DNA of 64,000 nt from Pseudomonas fragi (GCF_900105835.1 NZ_LT629783.1:3494501-3558500); one strand, 5' to 3'. Shown: positions 9,261-20,303, counted from the first letter of the stretch. The notes: a model not told the origin generated them from the letters alone. Translations and numbers: made by a program.

Positions 9261-11108
9261 TTACGGCACCAGCTTATCCAGCAACGCCTTATCACGCACC
9301 GCGCCTTTGTCGGCGCTGGTAGCCAGCAAGGCGTAGGCCTTGAGGGCTGTGGTGACTTTACGCGGCCGCACTTCCACCGGCTTCCAGCCTTTCTTGTCTT
9401 GCGCGGCGCGGCGTGTAGCCATTTCTTCGTCGCTGACCAGCAGGTTGATCGAACGGTTCGGAATGTCGATCAGCACCTTGTCGCCGTCCTGCACCAGACC
9501 AATCGCGCCGCCCGCAGCCGCTTCAGGTGAAGCATGGCCGATGGACAGGCCCGAAGTACCGCCCGAGAAACGACCGTCGGTGAGCAGTGCGCAGGCTTTG
9601 CCCAGACCTTTGGATTTCAGGTACGAAGTCGGGTAGAGCATTTCCTGCATGCCCGGGCCGCCTTTCGGGCCTTCGTAACGGATGATCACGATGTCACCGG
9701 CCTGCACTTCGTCTGCCAGAATGCCGCGCACGGCGCTGTCCTGGCTTTCGAAGATCTTGGCGTTGCCTTCGAACACGTGGATCGACTCGTCGACCCCGGC
9801 GGTTTTGACCACGCAGCCATCCAGCGCGATGTTGCCGTACAGCACGGCCAGGCCGCCTTCTTGCGAGTAGGCATGCTCGACACTGCGGATGCAGCCGTTT
9901 TCACGGTCGTCGTCCAGGGTGTCCCAGCGCGTTGACTGGCTGAACGCGGTTTGCGTCGGGATACCGGCCGGGCCTGCACGGAAGAATGTGTGCACGGCTT
10001 CGTCGTCAGTCTGGGTGATATCCCATTTGGCGATGCCTTCAGCCATGGTCTTGCTGTGTACGGTCGGCAGGTCGGTGTGCAGCAGGCCGCCACGGGCCAG
10101 CGAACCGAGAATGGAGAAAATGCCGCCGGCACGGTGCACGTCTTCCATATGGTACTTCTGAATGTTCGGCGCCACTTTGCACAGTTGCGGCACATGGCGC
10201 GACAGGCGGTCGATGTCTTTAAGGTCGAAATCGATCTCGGCTTCCTGGGCGGCGGCCAGCAAGTGCAGGATGGTGTTGGTCGAACCGCCCATGGCGATGT
10301 CCAGCGTCATGGCGTTTTCAAATGCCTTGAAGTTGGCGATGTTACGCGGCAGAACCGACTCGTCATTCTCGACATAGTACTGGCGGCACAGGTCGACGAT
10401 GGTGCGGCCGGCCTGCAGGAACAGTTGCTCGCGGTCGCTGTGGGTGGCCAGAGCCGAGCCATTGCCCGGCAGGGCCAGGCCCAGGGCTTCGGTCAGGCAG
10501 TTCATCGAGTTGGCGGTGAACATGCCGGAGCACGACCCGCACGTCGGGCAAGCGCTGCGCTCGTACTCGGCAACCTTCTCGTCAGAAGCGCTGGAGTCGG
10601 CGGCGATGACCATGGCGTCTACCAGGTCCAGACCGTGGCTGGCGAGCTTGGTCTTGCCCGCTTCCATCGGCCCGCCCGAAACGAAAATCACCGGGATGTT
10701 GAGGCGCAACGAGGCCATCAGCATGCCAGGGGTGATCTTGTCGCAGTTGGAAATGCACACAATGGCGTCGGCGCAGTGGGCGTTGACCATGTACTCCACG
10801 GAGTCGGCGATGATTTCGCGGCTTGGCAGCGAATACAGCATGCCGTCATGGCCCATGGCAATGCCGTCGTCCACGGCAATGGTGTTGAACTCCTTGGCCA
10901 CGCCGCCAGCGCGCTCGATCTCGCGGGCAACCAGCTGGCCCATGTCCTTGAGGTGGACGTGGCCGGGTACGAACTGGGTAAAGGAGTTGGCAATGGCGAT
11001 GATCGGCTTTTTAAAGTCGGCATCTTTCATCCCCGTGGCGCGCCACAAAGCGCGGGCGCCGGCCATGTTGCGGCCGTGGGTGGAGGTTTTCGAACGATAG
11101 TCAGGCAT
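9261..11108 (-). CDS. ilvD: Dihydroxy-acid dehydratase
   Basis: 615-residue enzyme of branched-chain amino acid synthesis. It dehydrates 2,3-dihydroxy-isovalerate and its isoleucine analogue to the 2-keto acids. It contains an iron-sulfur cluster; cluster cysteines are visible in [11 protein letters not shown] and in [20 protein letters not shown]. Full length for the E. coli-type enzyme. Monocistronic with a clear terminator downstream. Confidence 0.97.
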   Translation of the reverse strand: MPDYRSKTSTHGRNMAGARALWRATGMKDADFKKPIIAIANSFTQFVPGHVHLKDMGQLVAREIERAGGVAKEFNTIAVDDGIAMGHDGMLYSLPSREIIADSVEYMVNAHCADAIVCISNCDKITPGMLMASLRLNIPVIFVSGGPMEAGKTKLASHGLDLVDAMVIAADSSASDEKVAEYERSACPTCGSCSGMFTANSMNCLTEALGLALPGNGSALATHSDREQLFLQAGRTIVDLCRQYYVENDESVLPRNIANFKAFENAMTLDIAMGGSTNTILHLLAAAQEAEIDFDLKDIDRLSRHVPQLCKVAPNIQKYHMEDVHRAGGIFSILGSLARGGLLHTDLPTVHSKTMAEGIAKWDITQTDDEAVHTFFRAGPAGIPTQTAFSQSTRWDTLDDDRENGCIRSVEHAYSQEGGLAVLYGNIALDGCVVKTAGVDESIHVFEGNAKIFESQDSAVRGILADEVQAGDIVIIRYEGPKGGPGMQEMLYPTSYLKSKGLGKACALLTDGRFSGGTSGLSIGHASPEAAAGGAIGLVQDGDKVLIDIPNRSINLLVSDEEMATRRAAQDKKGWKPVEVRPRKVTTALKAYALLATSADKGAVRDKALLDKLVP

Positions 11109-11503
11109 GGAACAACTCCGGGCGGCTAATCAGGTAACAAACAGGGAAGTGAGCTTCTAATGACTGACGGATCACACAGAAAATGACTACGTATCCGCGA
11201 GTTGCCGTAAACGCTGCGGGATCGCCGCGCGCCGGGGCTTGAGCTCATAAACCCGCCGGGGATGATTGGCGATGAATGAGTTGATTCTACACGGCTGGCG
11301 GGCGGAGGGAATGGGCAGGGCAGTTGCTCCTGAACACAAATGAGCGACTCGCAGGCCCAGCACTTGCGGTTGGCGGTTAATCTGGGCGTTGGGCAAGAAG
11401 CAGCCCGACTTTATGTAAGAAAGCACTATTTTGCGAACTGACCGCGCCATTTGCTGAAAATCACGCAATAGTGTTGGGATGATTTTTTCAGTGGGGACTC
11501 TAA
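11109..11503. other. Intergenic region, no gene recognised
   Basis: 395 bases between the divergent ilvD and DUF4153 genes. It must hold both promoters. A 93-codon minus-strand reading frame at 11187-11468 has no recognisable family or ribosome binding site and I do not call it. No attenuator-like leader peptide rich in Ile/Leu/Val was seen. Confidence 0.5.
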
Positions 11504-13189
11504 ATGCTAACCCTCAACCGCTCTGTCAAAACCAGCCTGGCCATTGGCCTGATACAGGGCCTGCTGCTCTGGCTGGCAAGTACGCTGACCGACCCTGGGG
11601 TCAGGGTTGCCCTGGCCACTGTCGTGCTGGTGGGTGGCATCAACCTGCTGCTGTTGGGTGACAACGTGCGACAGCGCGGCACTGCCTGGCTGGTGGTCGG
11701 ACTCACGGTGGTCGTGGCGGCAATCAGTACCTGGGTGTTTGTGGACGGCGACAGGCAGCTGTTCAACAACCGCTGGCTGACGGGCAGCTGGACGTTCTTT
11801 TCCCTGGTGATTGTTTACGTCTGCACGGTGTTCATCCTCAGCTGGCCAACCCGCGAAGGGCGCTATCCGCGTTATGAAGATTTGTTCCGCCATGCCTGGG
11901 ACACGGTGTTTATCGTATTGCTGGGCTTGTTGCTGAATGTGGTGTTCTGGGGGCTGCTGCTGTTGTGGGGCAACCTGTTCAAGATGCTCGGGATCGTGGC
12001 GCTCAACCGGCTGTTTTCAACCGAGGGGTTTATTTGTGTCAGCTCGGCAATGGTGTTTGCCCTCGGCTTGAACATGGGCCGTGAGAACGACCGGATCATT
12101 GGCCTGCTGCGCGGTATTTTGCTGACACTGTGCCGTTTCCTGCTGCCTCTGGGGGCGTTGATTGCGATTGTGTTCACTTTCGCCTTGCCCTTTACCGGGC
12201 TGGAGCCCATCTGGAATACCGGCTATTCGACACCCATCATGCTGTGGCTGGTGGCGGTCAATCTGTTTTTGCTCAATGGCGTGTTCCAGGACGGTGCCCA
12301 GGGCAGCGGGTACCCGGTCTGGCTGGTGCGTGTGGTCGACCTGTGCCTGCTGTGCTTGCCGGTGCTGGTGCTGCTGGCGGGGTATTCAACGTGGCTGCGC
12401 ATTGCCCAGTACGGCCTGACACCTTCCCGGGTGTTGGCAATCCTGCTGGTGGCGGTGATTTTTGCCCACTGTGTGGCGGCCGTCTGGGCGGTAGTGATGC
12501 CGCAGCGCCAGTGGCTATGGAGTGTGCGTCGCACCAACCCGGTGATTGCGCTGCTGACGGTTGCGCTGTTGCTGGCAATTCATACACCGTGGTTCAGCCC
12601 GTTGAAAATCAGCGCCAGCAACCAGGTTGCCCGTGTGCTGAGCGGCAAGACCCCGGTGGATATGTTTGACGCCGATACCTTGCGCTACCGCCTGGGCCAA
12701 CCCGGTGAGCAGGCGTTCAGCGTGCTGCTGGCGCAAGTGGAGCAAGGGCAGGTACTGACGCAAACCGAGCGTCAGGCCTTGCTCAAGCGGCTCAAGAATG
12801 CCGACACCGGTAAAGGCAAACGCGCGCCCAAGGAGAAAGCCCTGGAGTGGATCGGCCCTGAAGTGGCGGGCAGCGAGCAGTTTGAAGCGTCGGACTTTGG
12901 CAAGCAGACCTGCGAGAAACCGGGCTGTGTACTGTGGGCGGTTGATCTGGATCGGGATGGGCAAAGCGAGGTGCTGCAGTTGCCCAAGCGGGGCTGGGTG
13001 AGGTCGCTGGACTTCTTCAAGCGTGATGCGCAGGGTAAATGGCAGTTGGCGGGTACGTTCGAGGTCGATGGCAATGCGCTGGAGCTGATCGAGCAGATCC
13101 GTGAAGGCAAGGCCAAGGTGGTGGCGCCGCGATATCAATCGCTGTTGATCGATGGCGTGGAGCTGAGCCCAAACCCCAAGGCGCAGTAA
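11504..13189 (+). CDS. DUF4153 membrane protein
   Basis: 561-residue integral membrane protein with about ten hydrophobic segments over residues 10-375, followed by a soluble C-terminal domain of about 180 residues. This fits the DUF4153 family, whose function is unknown. The C-terminal part has a Cys pair (KQTCEKPGC) and a VDLDRDGQSE stretch that resembles an acidic calcium-binding-like loop. Stands alone between ilvD and the convergent rlmI. Confidence 0.75.
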   Translation: MLTLNRSVKTSLAIGLIQGLLLWLASTLTDPGVRVALATVVLVGGINLLLLGDNVRQRGTAWLVVGLTVVVAAISTWVFVDGDRQLFNNRWLTGSWTFFSLVIVYVCTVFILSWPTREGRYPRYEDLFRHAWDTVFIVLLGLLLNVVFWGLLLLWGNLFKMLGIVALNRLFSTEGFICVSSAMVFALGLNMGRENDRIIGLLRGILLTLCRFLLPLGALIAIVFTFALPFTGLEPIWNTGYSTPIMLWLVAVNLFLLNGVFQDGAQGSGYPVWLVRVVDLCLLCLPVLVLLAGYSTWLRIAQYGLTPSRVLAILLVAVIFAHCVAAVWAVVMPQRQWLWSVRRTNPVIALLTVALLLAIHTPWFSPLKISASNQVARVLSGKTPVDMFDADTLRYRLGQPGEQAFSVLLAQVEQGQVLTQTERQALLKRLKNADTGKGKRAPKEKALEWIGPEVAGSEQFEASDFGKQTCEKPGCVLWAVDLDRDGQSEVLQLPKRGWVRSLDFFKRDAQGKWQLAGTFEVDGNALELIEQIREGKAKVVAPRYQSLLIDGVELSPNPKAQ

Positions 13190-13194
13190 ACGCA

Positions 13195-13267
13195 GTGGGG
13201 GCGGGCTTGCTCGCGATGGTGGTGACTTACCCCATCGTTCTAATCGCGAGCAAGCCCGCTCCTGCAA
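13195..13267. repeat. REP doublet, degenerate outer ends
   Basis: Inverted REP cores (GGGGCGGGCTTGCTCGCGAT and complement) with a short centre and mismatched outer bases, between the convergent DUF4153 and rlmI genes. Confidence 0.8.
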
Positions 13268-13282
13268 GGAGCGGGCGTTACA

Positions 13283-14479
13283 TCAGCTGTTAGGCAGCAA
13301 ACGGCAGGTGATGCTCTTGATGTAACGGGTTTCCGGGATGGCCGGGTGTACCGGGTGGTCCGGGCCCTGGCCGCCGCGTTCCAGCAGTTGCATGTTGCGG
13401 TCCAGGTGACGGGCGCTGGTCAGCAGGATGTTTTGCAGGTCGTCTTCCGGCAGGTGCATCGAGCACGATGCGCTGACCAGAATGCCGTCCTTGTTGAGCA
13501 GGCGCATGGCCTGCTCGTTCAGGCGGCGGTACGCGCCTTCGCCGTTTTTCAGGTCTTTCTTGCGTTTGATAAAGGCCGGCGGGTCAGCCACGATCACGTC
13601 GAAACGCTCTTCGTTGGCCTTCAGTTCTTTGAGGGCCTCAAACACGTCGCCTTCCATGCAGGTGACTTTCTCAGCAAAGCCGTTCAGCGCTGCGTTGCGT
13701 TCAACCCCGTCGAGGGCGAAGGATGAGGCGTCGACACAGAACACTTCGCTGGCGCCAAAAGCACCGGCCTGGATGCCCCAGCCGCCGATGTAGCTGTACA
13801 GGTCCAGTACGCGCTTGCCCTTGACGTACGGGGCCAGGCGGGCGCGGTTCATGCGGTGGTCGTAGAACCAGCCAGTTTTTTGCCCGGCGATCACCGGGGC
13901 TTCGAATTTCACGCCGTTCTCTTCCAGTGACACCCACTCCGGCACCAGGCCGAAGACGGTTTCAACATAACGCTCAAGGCCTTCGGCATCACGCGCAGCC
14001 GAGTCATTCTTGAACAGGATGCCGCTTGGCTTGATCACTTGCACCAGGGCTGCAATCACGTCGTCCTTGTGCTGCTCCATAGTGGCCGAGGCCAGCTGGA
14101 CCACGAGGATATCGCCGAAACGGTCAACCACCAGGCCCGGCATCAGGTCGGAATCGCCGTAAACAAGGCGGTAGTAAGGCTTGTCGAAGAGGCGCTCGCG
14201 CAGGGACAGGGCCACGTTGAGGCGGTGTACCAGCAGCGACTTGTCCAGTGGCAGCTTGATGTCGCGCGACAGCAGGCGTGCACAGATCAGGTTGTTGGGG
14301 CTCATGGCAACGATGCCCAGCGGCTTGCCGCCGGCGGTTTCGAGTACCGCTTGGTCGCCGGCCTTAAAACCGTTCAGCGGTGTGGCGGCTACATCGATTT
14401 CGTTGCTGTAGACCCACAAGTGGCCGGCGCGCAGGCGTCGATCGGCATTGGCTTTAAGGCGCAGGCTTGGCAGGGACAT
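13283..14479 (-). CDS. rlmI: 23S rRNA m5C methyltransferase RlmI
   Basis: 398-residue SAM-dependent RNA methyltransferase. The N-terminal PUA domain (about 1-75) is followed by an EEHEE region and a Rossmann methyltransferase domain with DLYSYIGGWG (SAM motif I), VIVADPPAFIKRKK (motif IV) and SASCSMHL (motif VI with the catalytic cysteine). This matches E. coli RlmI, which methylates C1962 of 23S rRNA. Divergent from mutM. Confidence 0.88.
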   Translation of the reverse strand: MSLPSLRLKANADRRLRAGHLWVYSNEIDVAATPLNGFKAGDQAVLETAGGKPLGIVAMSPNNLICARLLSRDIKLPLDKSLLVHRLNVALSLRERLFDKPYYRLVYGDSDLMPGLVVDRFGDILVVQLASATMEQHKDDVIAALVQVIKPSGILFKNDSAARDAEGLERYVETVFGLVPEWVSLEENGVKFEAPVIAGQKTGWFYDHRMNRARLAPYVKGKRVLDLYSYIGGWGIQAGAFGASEVFCVDASSFALDGVERNAALNGFAEKVTCMEGDVFEALKELKANEERFDVIVADPPAFIKRKKDLKNGEGAYRRLNEQAMRLLNKDGILVSASCSMHLPEDDLQNILLTSARHLDRNMQLLERGGQGPDHPVHPAIPETRYIKSITCRLLPNS

Positions 14480-14629
14480 GACGTCGCTCCGGGTATTGAA
14501 AAGGGCGCGATTATAGCCTTAGACGCGCCCCGGAGGCGTGGCTGATTCACCGCATTGCGTCGGATCGCGGAGCCAGTGGCGCAGAAATTTCCGTTAGAAT
14601 TGCCAGCTATTCCAGAGTACGGAGCCTCC

Positions 14630-15442
14630 ATGCCTGAATTACCTGAAGTCGAAACCACTCGCCGTGGCATCGCCCCGCACCTTGAAGGGCAGCGGGTCAG
14701 TCGGGTGATTGTGCGCGAGCGGCGTTTGCGCTGGCCGATCCCTGAGGACCTCGACGTGCGGTTGTCGGGGCAGCGTATCGTGCTGGTGGAGCGCCGGGCC
14801 AAGTACCTGTTGATCAATGCTGAAGTCGGGACGCTGATTAGTCACCTGGGCATGTCGGGCAACCTGCGGCTGGTGGAAGCCGGGTTGCCCGCGGCCAAGC
14901 ATGAGCATGTGGATATCGAGCTGGAGTCCGGGCTGGCCCTGCGCTACACCGACCCGCGCCGATTCGGGGCCATGCTCTGGAGCCTTGACCCGCTGAACCA
15001 TGAATTGCTGGTGCGCCTGGGCCCGGAACCGCTAACCGACCTGTTTGATGGCGAGCGGCTGTTTCAGCTGTCGCGCAAGCGTTCGATGGCGGTCAAGCCG
15101 TTCATCATGGACAACGCCGTGGTGGTGGGGGTGGGCAATATTTACGCGACCGAGGCGCTGTTTGCTGCCGGCATTGATCCGCGTCGCGCTGCCGGGAGCA
15201 TTTCCCGGGCGCGCTATTTAAAGCTGGCGATTGAGATCAAGCGGATTCTGGCGGCCGCCATCGAGCGCGGCGGCACCACATTGCGCGATTTTATCGGCGG
15301 CGACGGCCAGCCCGGTTACTTTCAGCAGGAGCTGTTTGTGTACGGTCGCGGGTATGAACCGTGCAAGGTCTGCGGCACCGAGCTGCGTGACGTCAAGCTG
15401 GGCCAGCGCGCCAGTGTGTTCTGCCCGCGTTGCCAAACATAG
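14630..15442 (+). CDS. mutM: Formamidopyrimidine-DNA glycosylase
   Basis: 270-residue bifunctional glycosylase/AP lyase that removes 8-oxoguanine and FapyG. It begins [13 protein letters not shown], where Pro2 is the catalytic nucleophile and Glu3 its partner. The C-terminal zinc finger is intact (C-X2-C-X16-C-X2-C, starting CKVC and ending CPRC). The start ATG at 14630 follows a GGAG ribosome binding site; longer reading is excluded because Pro2 must be exposed after Met removal. Confidence 0.97.
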   Translation: MPELPEVETTRRGIAPHLEGQRVSRVIVRERRLRWPIPEDLDVRLSGQRIVLVERRAKYLLINAEVGTLISHLGMSGNLRLVEAGLPAAKHEHVDIELESGLALRYTDPRRFGAMLWSLDPLNHELLVRLGPEPLTDLFDGERLFQLSRKRSMAVKPFIMDNAVVVGVGNIYATEALFAAGIDPRRAAGSISRARYLKLAIEIKRILAAAIERGGTTLRDFIGGDGQPGYFQQELFVYGRGYEPCKVCGTELRDVKLGQRASVFCPRCQT

Positions 15443-15465
15443 CCACCCGTAATGGGCTGAACTCT

Positions 15466-15552
15466 TGTGGGAGCGGGCTTGCTCGCGATGCAACCACCTC
15501 GGTCGAACGGATCGATCGCAGTGAATCTATCGCGAGCAAGCCCGCTCCCACA
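15466..15552. repeat. REP doublet (REPIN-like hairpin)
   Basis: Inverted REP cores between the convergent mutM and ferredoxin genes. Confidence 0.9.
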
Positions 15553-15572
15553 CAAATCGCATAGACGATGAA

Positions 15573-15872
<300 letters not shown>

Positions 15873-15923
15873 TCAATTGTGCCGCATTGGCGCCCGCAGT
15901 GCACGCGGGCGCCGCTTCAGTGG

Positions 15924-16493
<570 letters not shown>

Positions 16494-16521
16494 CTATAGA
16501 CGCGACGAAATAACTGCTTTT

Positions 16522-18117
16522 TCATGAATTTTTAAGGCGTTCAGCCAGTCGCGTTGCCAGTTTTGCTGTCAGCCCATATACCGACAATTGTGGGTTGGCG
16601 CCTATGCTGGTGGGGAACAACGAGCCGTCATGGATGGACAGGTTTTGTAATTGATGATGGCGCCCAAGGCTGTCGCTGACGGCCATTTGCGAATTTTCCC
16701 CCATCGCACATCCACCCATTACATGGGCGCTGGCCAGGCGGGTGCGATACAACTCAAGGCTCAAACTGTCGATCAGGTCACGGGTTGCGCGCAGGCGGGT
16801 GGTGTAGCCAGCATCGCTGTGCAGCGGCATCACCGCGCTGGCGCCTGCGGCAAACTGGATTTCGGCCATGCTGTGAAACGCGCGCTTGAGGCCCTCCCAA
16901 CCATAGGGTGTGAGGCTGTAATCGAGCACAGGGGTGTCATCGCTGCGTAACTGCACATGGCCGCCGGGGCTGTCGGGGTGAAAACCGTCGCGCATCAGTG
17001 CCAGCATCATATGGGTGTTGGGCAGTTGTGCCATTTGTGCGGCGCTGGTCTGGCCAACACCGGCAAACAGGGTGGCGGCCAGGGCCGGGTGCAAAGGCGG
17101 GACTTCGAGTTTGTAGCCCATTGGGCCTGTGACGCCGTCTTTCCACTGAAAGTGATCGGAGTAAATCGACTGCGGCGCTCCGTAAAAAGGGTTAATGGCA
17201 GTAGGAAATTGCGCAGCCGAAAAGTTGACCAGATGGAGAAACGTCCGTTTACCCAGTTGTTTGTACGGATCGGGTGCGTCGGAACGCATTAGCAGGCCGG
17301 GTGTATTGATGCCGCCGCCTGCCAGTACATAGTGTCGGGCCTTGACCGTTATGGTGCGGCCCGTGGGCGCTACGCAGCGGCTGTCCATAGCCTGACATTG
17401 CAGGCCGGTGACCTGCTCGCCACTGATCTGCAGTTTCCAGGCGCGGGCCAGGTAGAGCAGTTCGCCGCCATTTTCGAGGGTGGCGGGAATGGTCGTGACC
17501 AGCATCGATTGCTTGGCGTTGGTGGGGCAGCCCATGCCGCAATAGCCCAGGTTCCAGCAGCCGCGTACATTGCGCGGGATCACATGCCAGCTGTAACCGA
17601 GCTTTTCGCAGCCGCTGCGGATCACCTCGTTGTTGGCGTTGGGCGGCACTGCCCAGGGGGCGACACCCAGGCGCTGCTCCATGCGCTCGAACCACGGTGC
17701 CATTTGTTCGGCACTGTGCCCCGCCACGTTGTGTTCGCGGGCCCAGTGCTCCAGCGTCGGGGTTGGCGTGCGAAAGCTTGAGGTCCAGTTGACCAAGGTG
17801 GTGCCGCCCACGGCCCGACCTTGCAAAATGCTGATGGCGCCGTCCTTGCTCATGCGCCCGACACCTTCTTGATACAGGCTGGCGTAGGCTTCGTTTTCAA
17901 GGAGTTTGAAATCGCTGCTGGTCTTGAGCGGGCCTTCTTCGATCAGCAATACCTTGTAACCCGCAGCACTGAGGATCTCTGCCGTGGTGCCGCCGCCTGC
18001 ACCGCTGCCGACAATGGCAACGTCAGCCTCCAGGGTCAGGTCGCTGTCGAGGCGGGAGCCGTCATGGGTTTTCCAGCCTCGGGCCAGGCCTTCTCGGAAC
18101 GGATCGGGTACAGGCAT
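16522..18117 (-). CDS. GMC-family FAD-dependent oxidoreductase
   Basis: 531-residue glucose-methanol-choline oxidoreductase with the FAD motif GSGAGGG at residues 37-43 and the active-site His in SAHVMGGCAMGEN near the C-terminus. No signal peptide is visible. Its neighbours are a Tat-signal small protein and an aldehyde dehydrogenase, so the operon probably oxidises an alcohol to an aldehyde and then to an acid. Distance to the Tat protein is 125 bases and includes a REP doublet. Corresponds by synteny to the P. aeruginosa PA0364 region (from memory). Substrate unknown. Confidence 0.82.
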   Translation of the reverse strand: MPVPDPFREGLARGWKTHDGSRLDSDLTLEADVAIVGSGAGGGTTAEILSAAGYKVLLIEEGPLKTSSDFKLLENEAYASLYQEGVGRMSKDGAISILQGRAVGGTTLVNWTSSFRTPTPTLEHWAREHNVAGHSAEQMAPWFERMEQRLGVAPWAVPPNANNEVIRSGCEKLGYSWHVIPRNVRGCWNLGYCGMGCPTNAKQSMLVTTIPATLENGGELLYLARAWKLQISGEQVTGLQCQAMDSRCVAPTGRTITVKARHYVLAGGGINTPGLLMRSDAPDPYKQLGKRTFLHLVNFSAAQFPTAINPFYGAPQSIYSDHFQWKDGVTGPMGYKLEVPPLHPALAATLFAGVGQTSAAQMAQLPNTHMMLALMRDGFHPDSPGGHVQLRSDDTPVLDYSLTPYGWEGLKRAFHSMAEIQFAAGASAVMPLHSDAGYTTRLRATRDLIDSLSLELYRTRLASAHVMGGCAMGENSQMAVSDSLGRHHQLQNLSIHDGSLFPTSIGANPQLSVYGLTAKLATRLAERLKNS

Positions 18118-18149
18118 AGGAAGTACTCAAAATGAGTGTGAGATATCTC

Positions 18150-18236
18150 TGTGGGAGCGGGCATGCTCGCGATGGCATCAACTCAGCAGGTCTGAAGTAG
18201 CGCGTTGCCTGAATCGCGAGCAAGCCCGCTCCCACG
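18150..18236. repeat. REP doublet (REPIN-like hairpin)
   Basis: Inverted REP cores located inside the operon between the Tat-signal protein and GMC oxidoreductase genes; the left core has one change (GCATGCTCGC). Confidence 0.88.
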
Positions 18237-18242
18237 GGTTTT

Positions 18243-18788
18243 TTACAGCTTGGGTGGCCCTGGGTAGCCGCAGGCGCCCCAAGACTGCGGGCACTCGTAC
18301 CAGCTCATCATCACCAGTTGCACCAGCGAGCCGTGGCCCATTTTCAGCAGGCTCAGGCTGCTGTTTTGCCAGCGCTGCAGGAATGACTCAATCTGTTCGG
18401 GGCTGGCGTTTTCCCAGCGCCCCCACACCCCGGTCAACGGCCCGCGTGTTACAGGCATGGCCAGTACGTCGAACAGTTGCTGGGTCAGGGTCAGCAGCGC
18501 GGGTGACAGGTGGTTGAGGTTGTCGTCCAGTGTGTCGAGTGTGGCCTTGACCGCGCCGGGCATTGCTGGCGCGGTTACGCTGGCGGTGAGCATCACCGGG
18601 ATCAGCGCACGCAAGAATGCCAGGTCACTGCTGCGCAGAACCGAGAACCCGCGGGCGCTGCTGCTGGCGGAACAGCCGCTGAGGCTGGCGCCCAGCCCGG
18701 CAGTGGCCAGTAATACACTGGCCACTGCGCCGACCTTCAAGACCCCGCGACGTGAAATCAGGGCGTTTTCGACACTGTGTGCTGGCAT
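18243..18788 (-). CDS. Tat-signal small subunit / lipoprotein of the GMC oxidoreductase
   Basis: 181-residue protein with a twin-arginine signal (SRRGVLK, residues 12-18), a hydrophobic core, and then a lipobox LSGC at 36-39, so the mature protein may be a lipoprotein starting at Cys39. The architecture resembles the gamma subunit of FAD-type gluconate 2-dehydrogenase (a Tat-borne small subunit beside a GMC catalytic subunit). This suggests a two-subunit periplasmic dehydrogenase. The start ATG at 18788 is preferred over a TTG at 18794. Confidence 0.7.
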   Translation of the reverse strand: MPAHSVENALISRRGVLKVGAVASVLLATAGLGASLSGCSASSSARGFSVLRSSDLAFLRALIPVMLTASVTAPAMPGAVKATLDTLDDNLNHLSPALLTLTQQLFDVLAMPVTRGPLTGVWGRWENASPEQIESFLQRWQNSSLSLLKMGHGSLVQLVMMSWYECPQSWGACGYPGPPKL

Positions 18789-18801
18789 GGCCAAGGCTCC
18801 G

Positions 18802-20232
18802 CTAGCGGATAAACAGTTTCTGGATGATGCCTACCAGCTTTCGGCCATAGGGCGGGTAGATCAGCAAAGCGCTGTTCAGGCGCTGTTTGACCAACACCCC
18901 CTTGGCCTTGCTGAAGGTCAAAAAGCCTTCGTGACCGTGGTAATGGCCCATGCCCGAATGGCCGACACCGCCAAAGGGCAGGTCGTCGATGGCCACATGC
19001 AGCAGTGTTTCGTTGATGCTCACCCCGCCCGAGTGGGTGTTGTGGATAACGGTCTGTTGTTCGGCCTTGTTGTAGCCGAAGTAATACAGTGCCAGAGGGC
19101 GGGCTCTGCGGTTGATGTAGGCCATTGCCTGATCCAGAGTGGAGTAGGGCACAACGGGCAGTAGCGGGCCAAAGATTTCATCCTGCATGACCTGCATGTC
19201 GTCGTTTACATCCAGCAGCAGGGCATGGGGCATACGCCGCCCCTGGCCCTGTTCATACAGCGGGATCAAACGTGCGCCCTTGAGGGTGGCGTCGGTTTGC
19301 AGCCGTTCCAGGCGCGCCAGCTGCCGGTCGTTGATGATTGCGGTGTAGTCCGGGTTGTCGGCGAGCGTCGGATAAAAACTGAGCACGGCCTGGCGATAGG
19401 CGTCGACAAAACCCTCAAGCCGATTCTGGGGGACCAGCACATAATCCGGGGCGATGCAGGTTTGCCCAGCATTCAGGGTTTTACCCCAGGCGATGCGCTG
19501 GGCAGCGTCTTTGAGCGGTACATCGGCCGACACGATGGCGGGAGATTTACCGCCCAGCTCCAGGGTGACCGGCGTTAGATTTTCAGACGCGGCGCGCATC
19601 ACCTGTTTGCCCACATGGGTAGAACCGGTGAACAGCAAGTGATCGAAGGCCAGGCCGGAAAACGCGATCGCTACTGCTGCCTCGCCCAACACCACGGTGA
19701 CCATGTCGTCGGGAAAGACGCGCCCCAGCAAATCCTTGAGCAAACGCCCGGTGGCCGGGGTGAATTCGCTGAGCTTGAGCATGACCCGGTTGCCCGCCGC
19801 CAGTGCCCCAACCAAAGGGCCAATGGCCAGGTACAGCGGGTAGTTCCATGGCACGATAATCCCCACCACGCCCAGCGGCTGGTACATCACTTTGGCACTG
19901 GCGGGCGCGAACATCATGCCTACGCGGCGTGATGAGGGTTTCATCCAGCGCTTGAGGTGCCTGAGGGTGTAATCAATGCTGTGCAGGCACGGCATCAGCT
20001 CGGCAAACAGGGTTTCGTCGGGGCTGCGGTGGCTGAAATCCTGGCTGATGGCGTCGATCAGCACCTCGCGCTCGTGGCTCAACAGTTGGCGCAGGCTTTT
20101 TAGCCATTGCTGGCGCTGTGCAAGGGGCGGGAATGGATGAGCGGCGTAGGCTTGGCGCTGCTTGTCGAGCAGGGACTGGAGATCGTCCGGTTGGAGCGAG
20201 GCGTCGTGAAGGTGGGAACTGTCGACAGACAT
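18802..20232 (-). CDS. Coniferyl-aldehyde-dehydrogenase-like ALDH
   Basis: 476-residue NAD(P)-dependent aldehyde dehydrogenase. The catalytic Cys is in NAGQTCIAPDY and the general-base Glu in LELGGKSPA; the cofactor-binding VPWNYPL and FTGSTHVGK segments are present. The APDY sequence after the Cys and a C-terminal membrane-proximal tail are typical of the coniferyl/fatty aldehyde dehydrogenase branch. First gene of the operon with the Tat small subunit (13 bases apart) and GMC oxidoreductase. Divergent from the TetR gene that probably represses it. Confidence 0.85.
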   Translation of the reverse strand: MSVDSSHLHDASLQPDDLQSLLDKQRQAYAAHPFPPLAQRQQWLKSLRQLLSHEREVLIDAISQDFSHRSPDETLFAELMPCLHSIDYTLRHLKRWMKPSSRRVGMMFAPASAKVMYQPLGVVGIIVPWNYPLYLAIGPLVGALAAGNRVMLKLSEFTPATGRLLKDLLGRVFPDDMVTVVLGEAAVAIAFSGLAFDHLLFTGSTHVGKQVMRAASENLTPVTLELGGKSPAIVSADVPLKDAAQRIAWGKTLNAGQTCIAPDYVLVPQNRLEGFVDAYRQAVLSFYPTLADNPDYTAIINDRQLARLERLQTDATLKGARLIPLYEQGQGRRMPHALLLDVNDDMQVMQDEIFGPLLPVVPYSTLDQAMAYINRRARPLALYYFGYNKAEQQTVIHNTHSGGVSINETLLHVAIDDLPFGGVGHSGMGHYHGHEGFLTFSKAKGVLVKQRLNSALLIYPPYGRKLVGIIQKLFIR

Positions 20233-20285
20233 AGTGGCTCCAGGCGTTTTTTATCGGTTTTTATCGTTGCAGAGCAGTCATGTTT

Positions 20286-20303
20286 TTAGAGCCTATGCTC
20301 TAA
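20286..20303. promoter_or_regulatory. Palindromic operator between ALDH and TetR genes
   Basis: Perfect inverted repeat TTAGAGC-CTAT-GCTCTAA (7-base arms, 4-base spacer) in the 161-base divergent promoter region. Position, symmetry and length fit the operator of the adjacent TetR-family repressor. Binding is inferred. Confidence 0.65.

Noticed and set aside
9951..11129. 392-codon plus-strand frame opposite ilvD
   Set aside because: Antisense shadow of an unmistakable ilvD; no domain.
11187..11468. 93-codon minus-strand frame upstream of the DUF4153 gene
   Set aside because: No ribosome binding site, no recognisable family and placement in a divergent promoter region.
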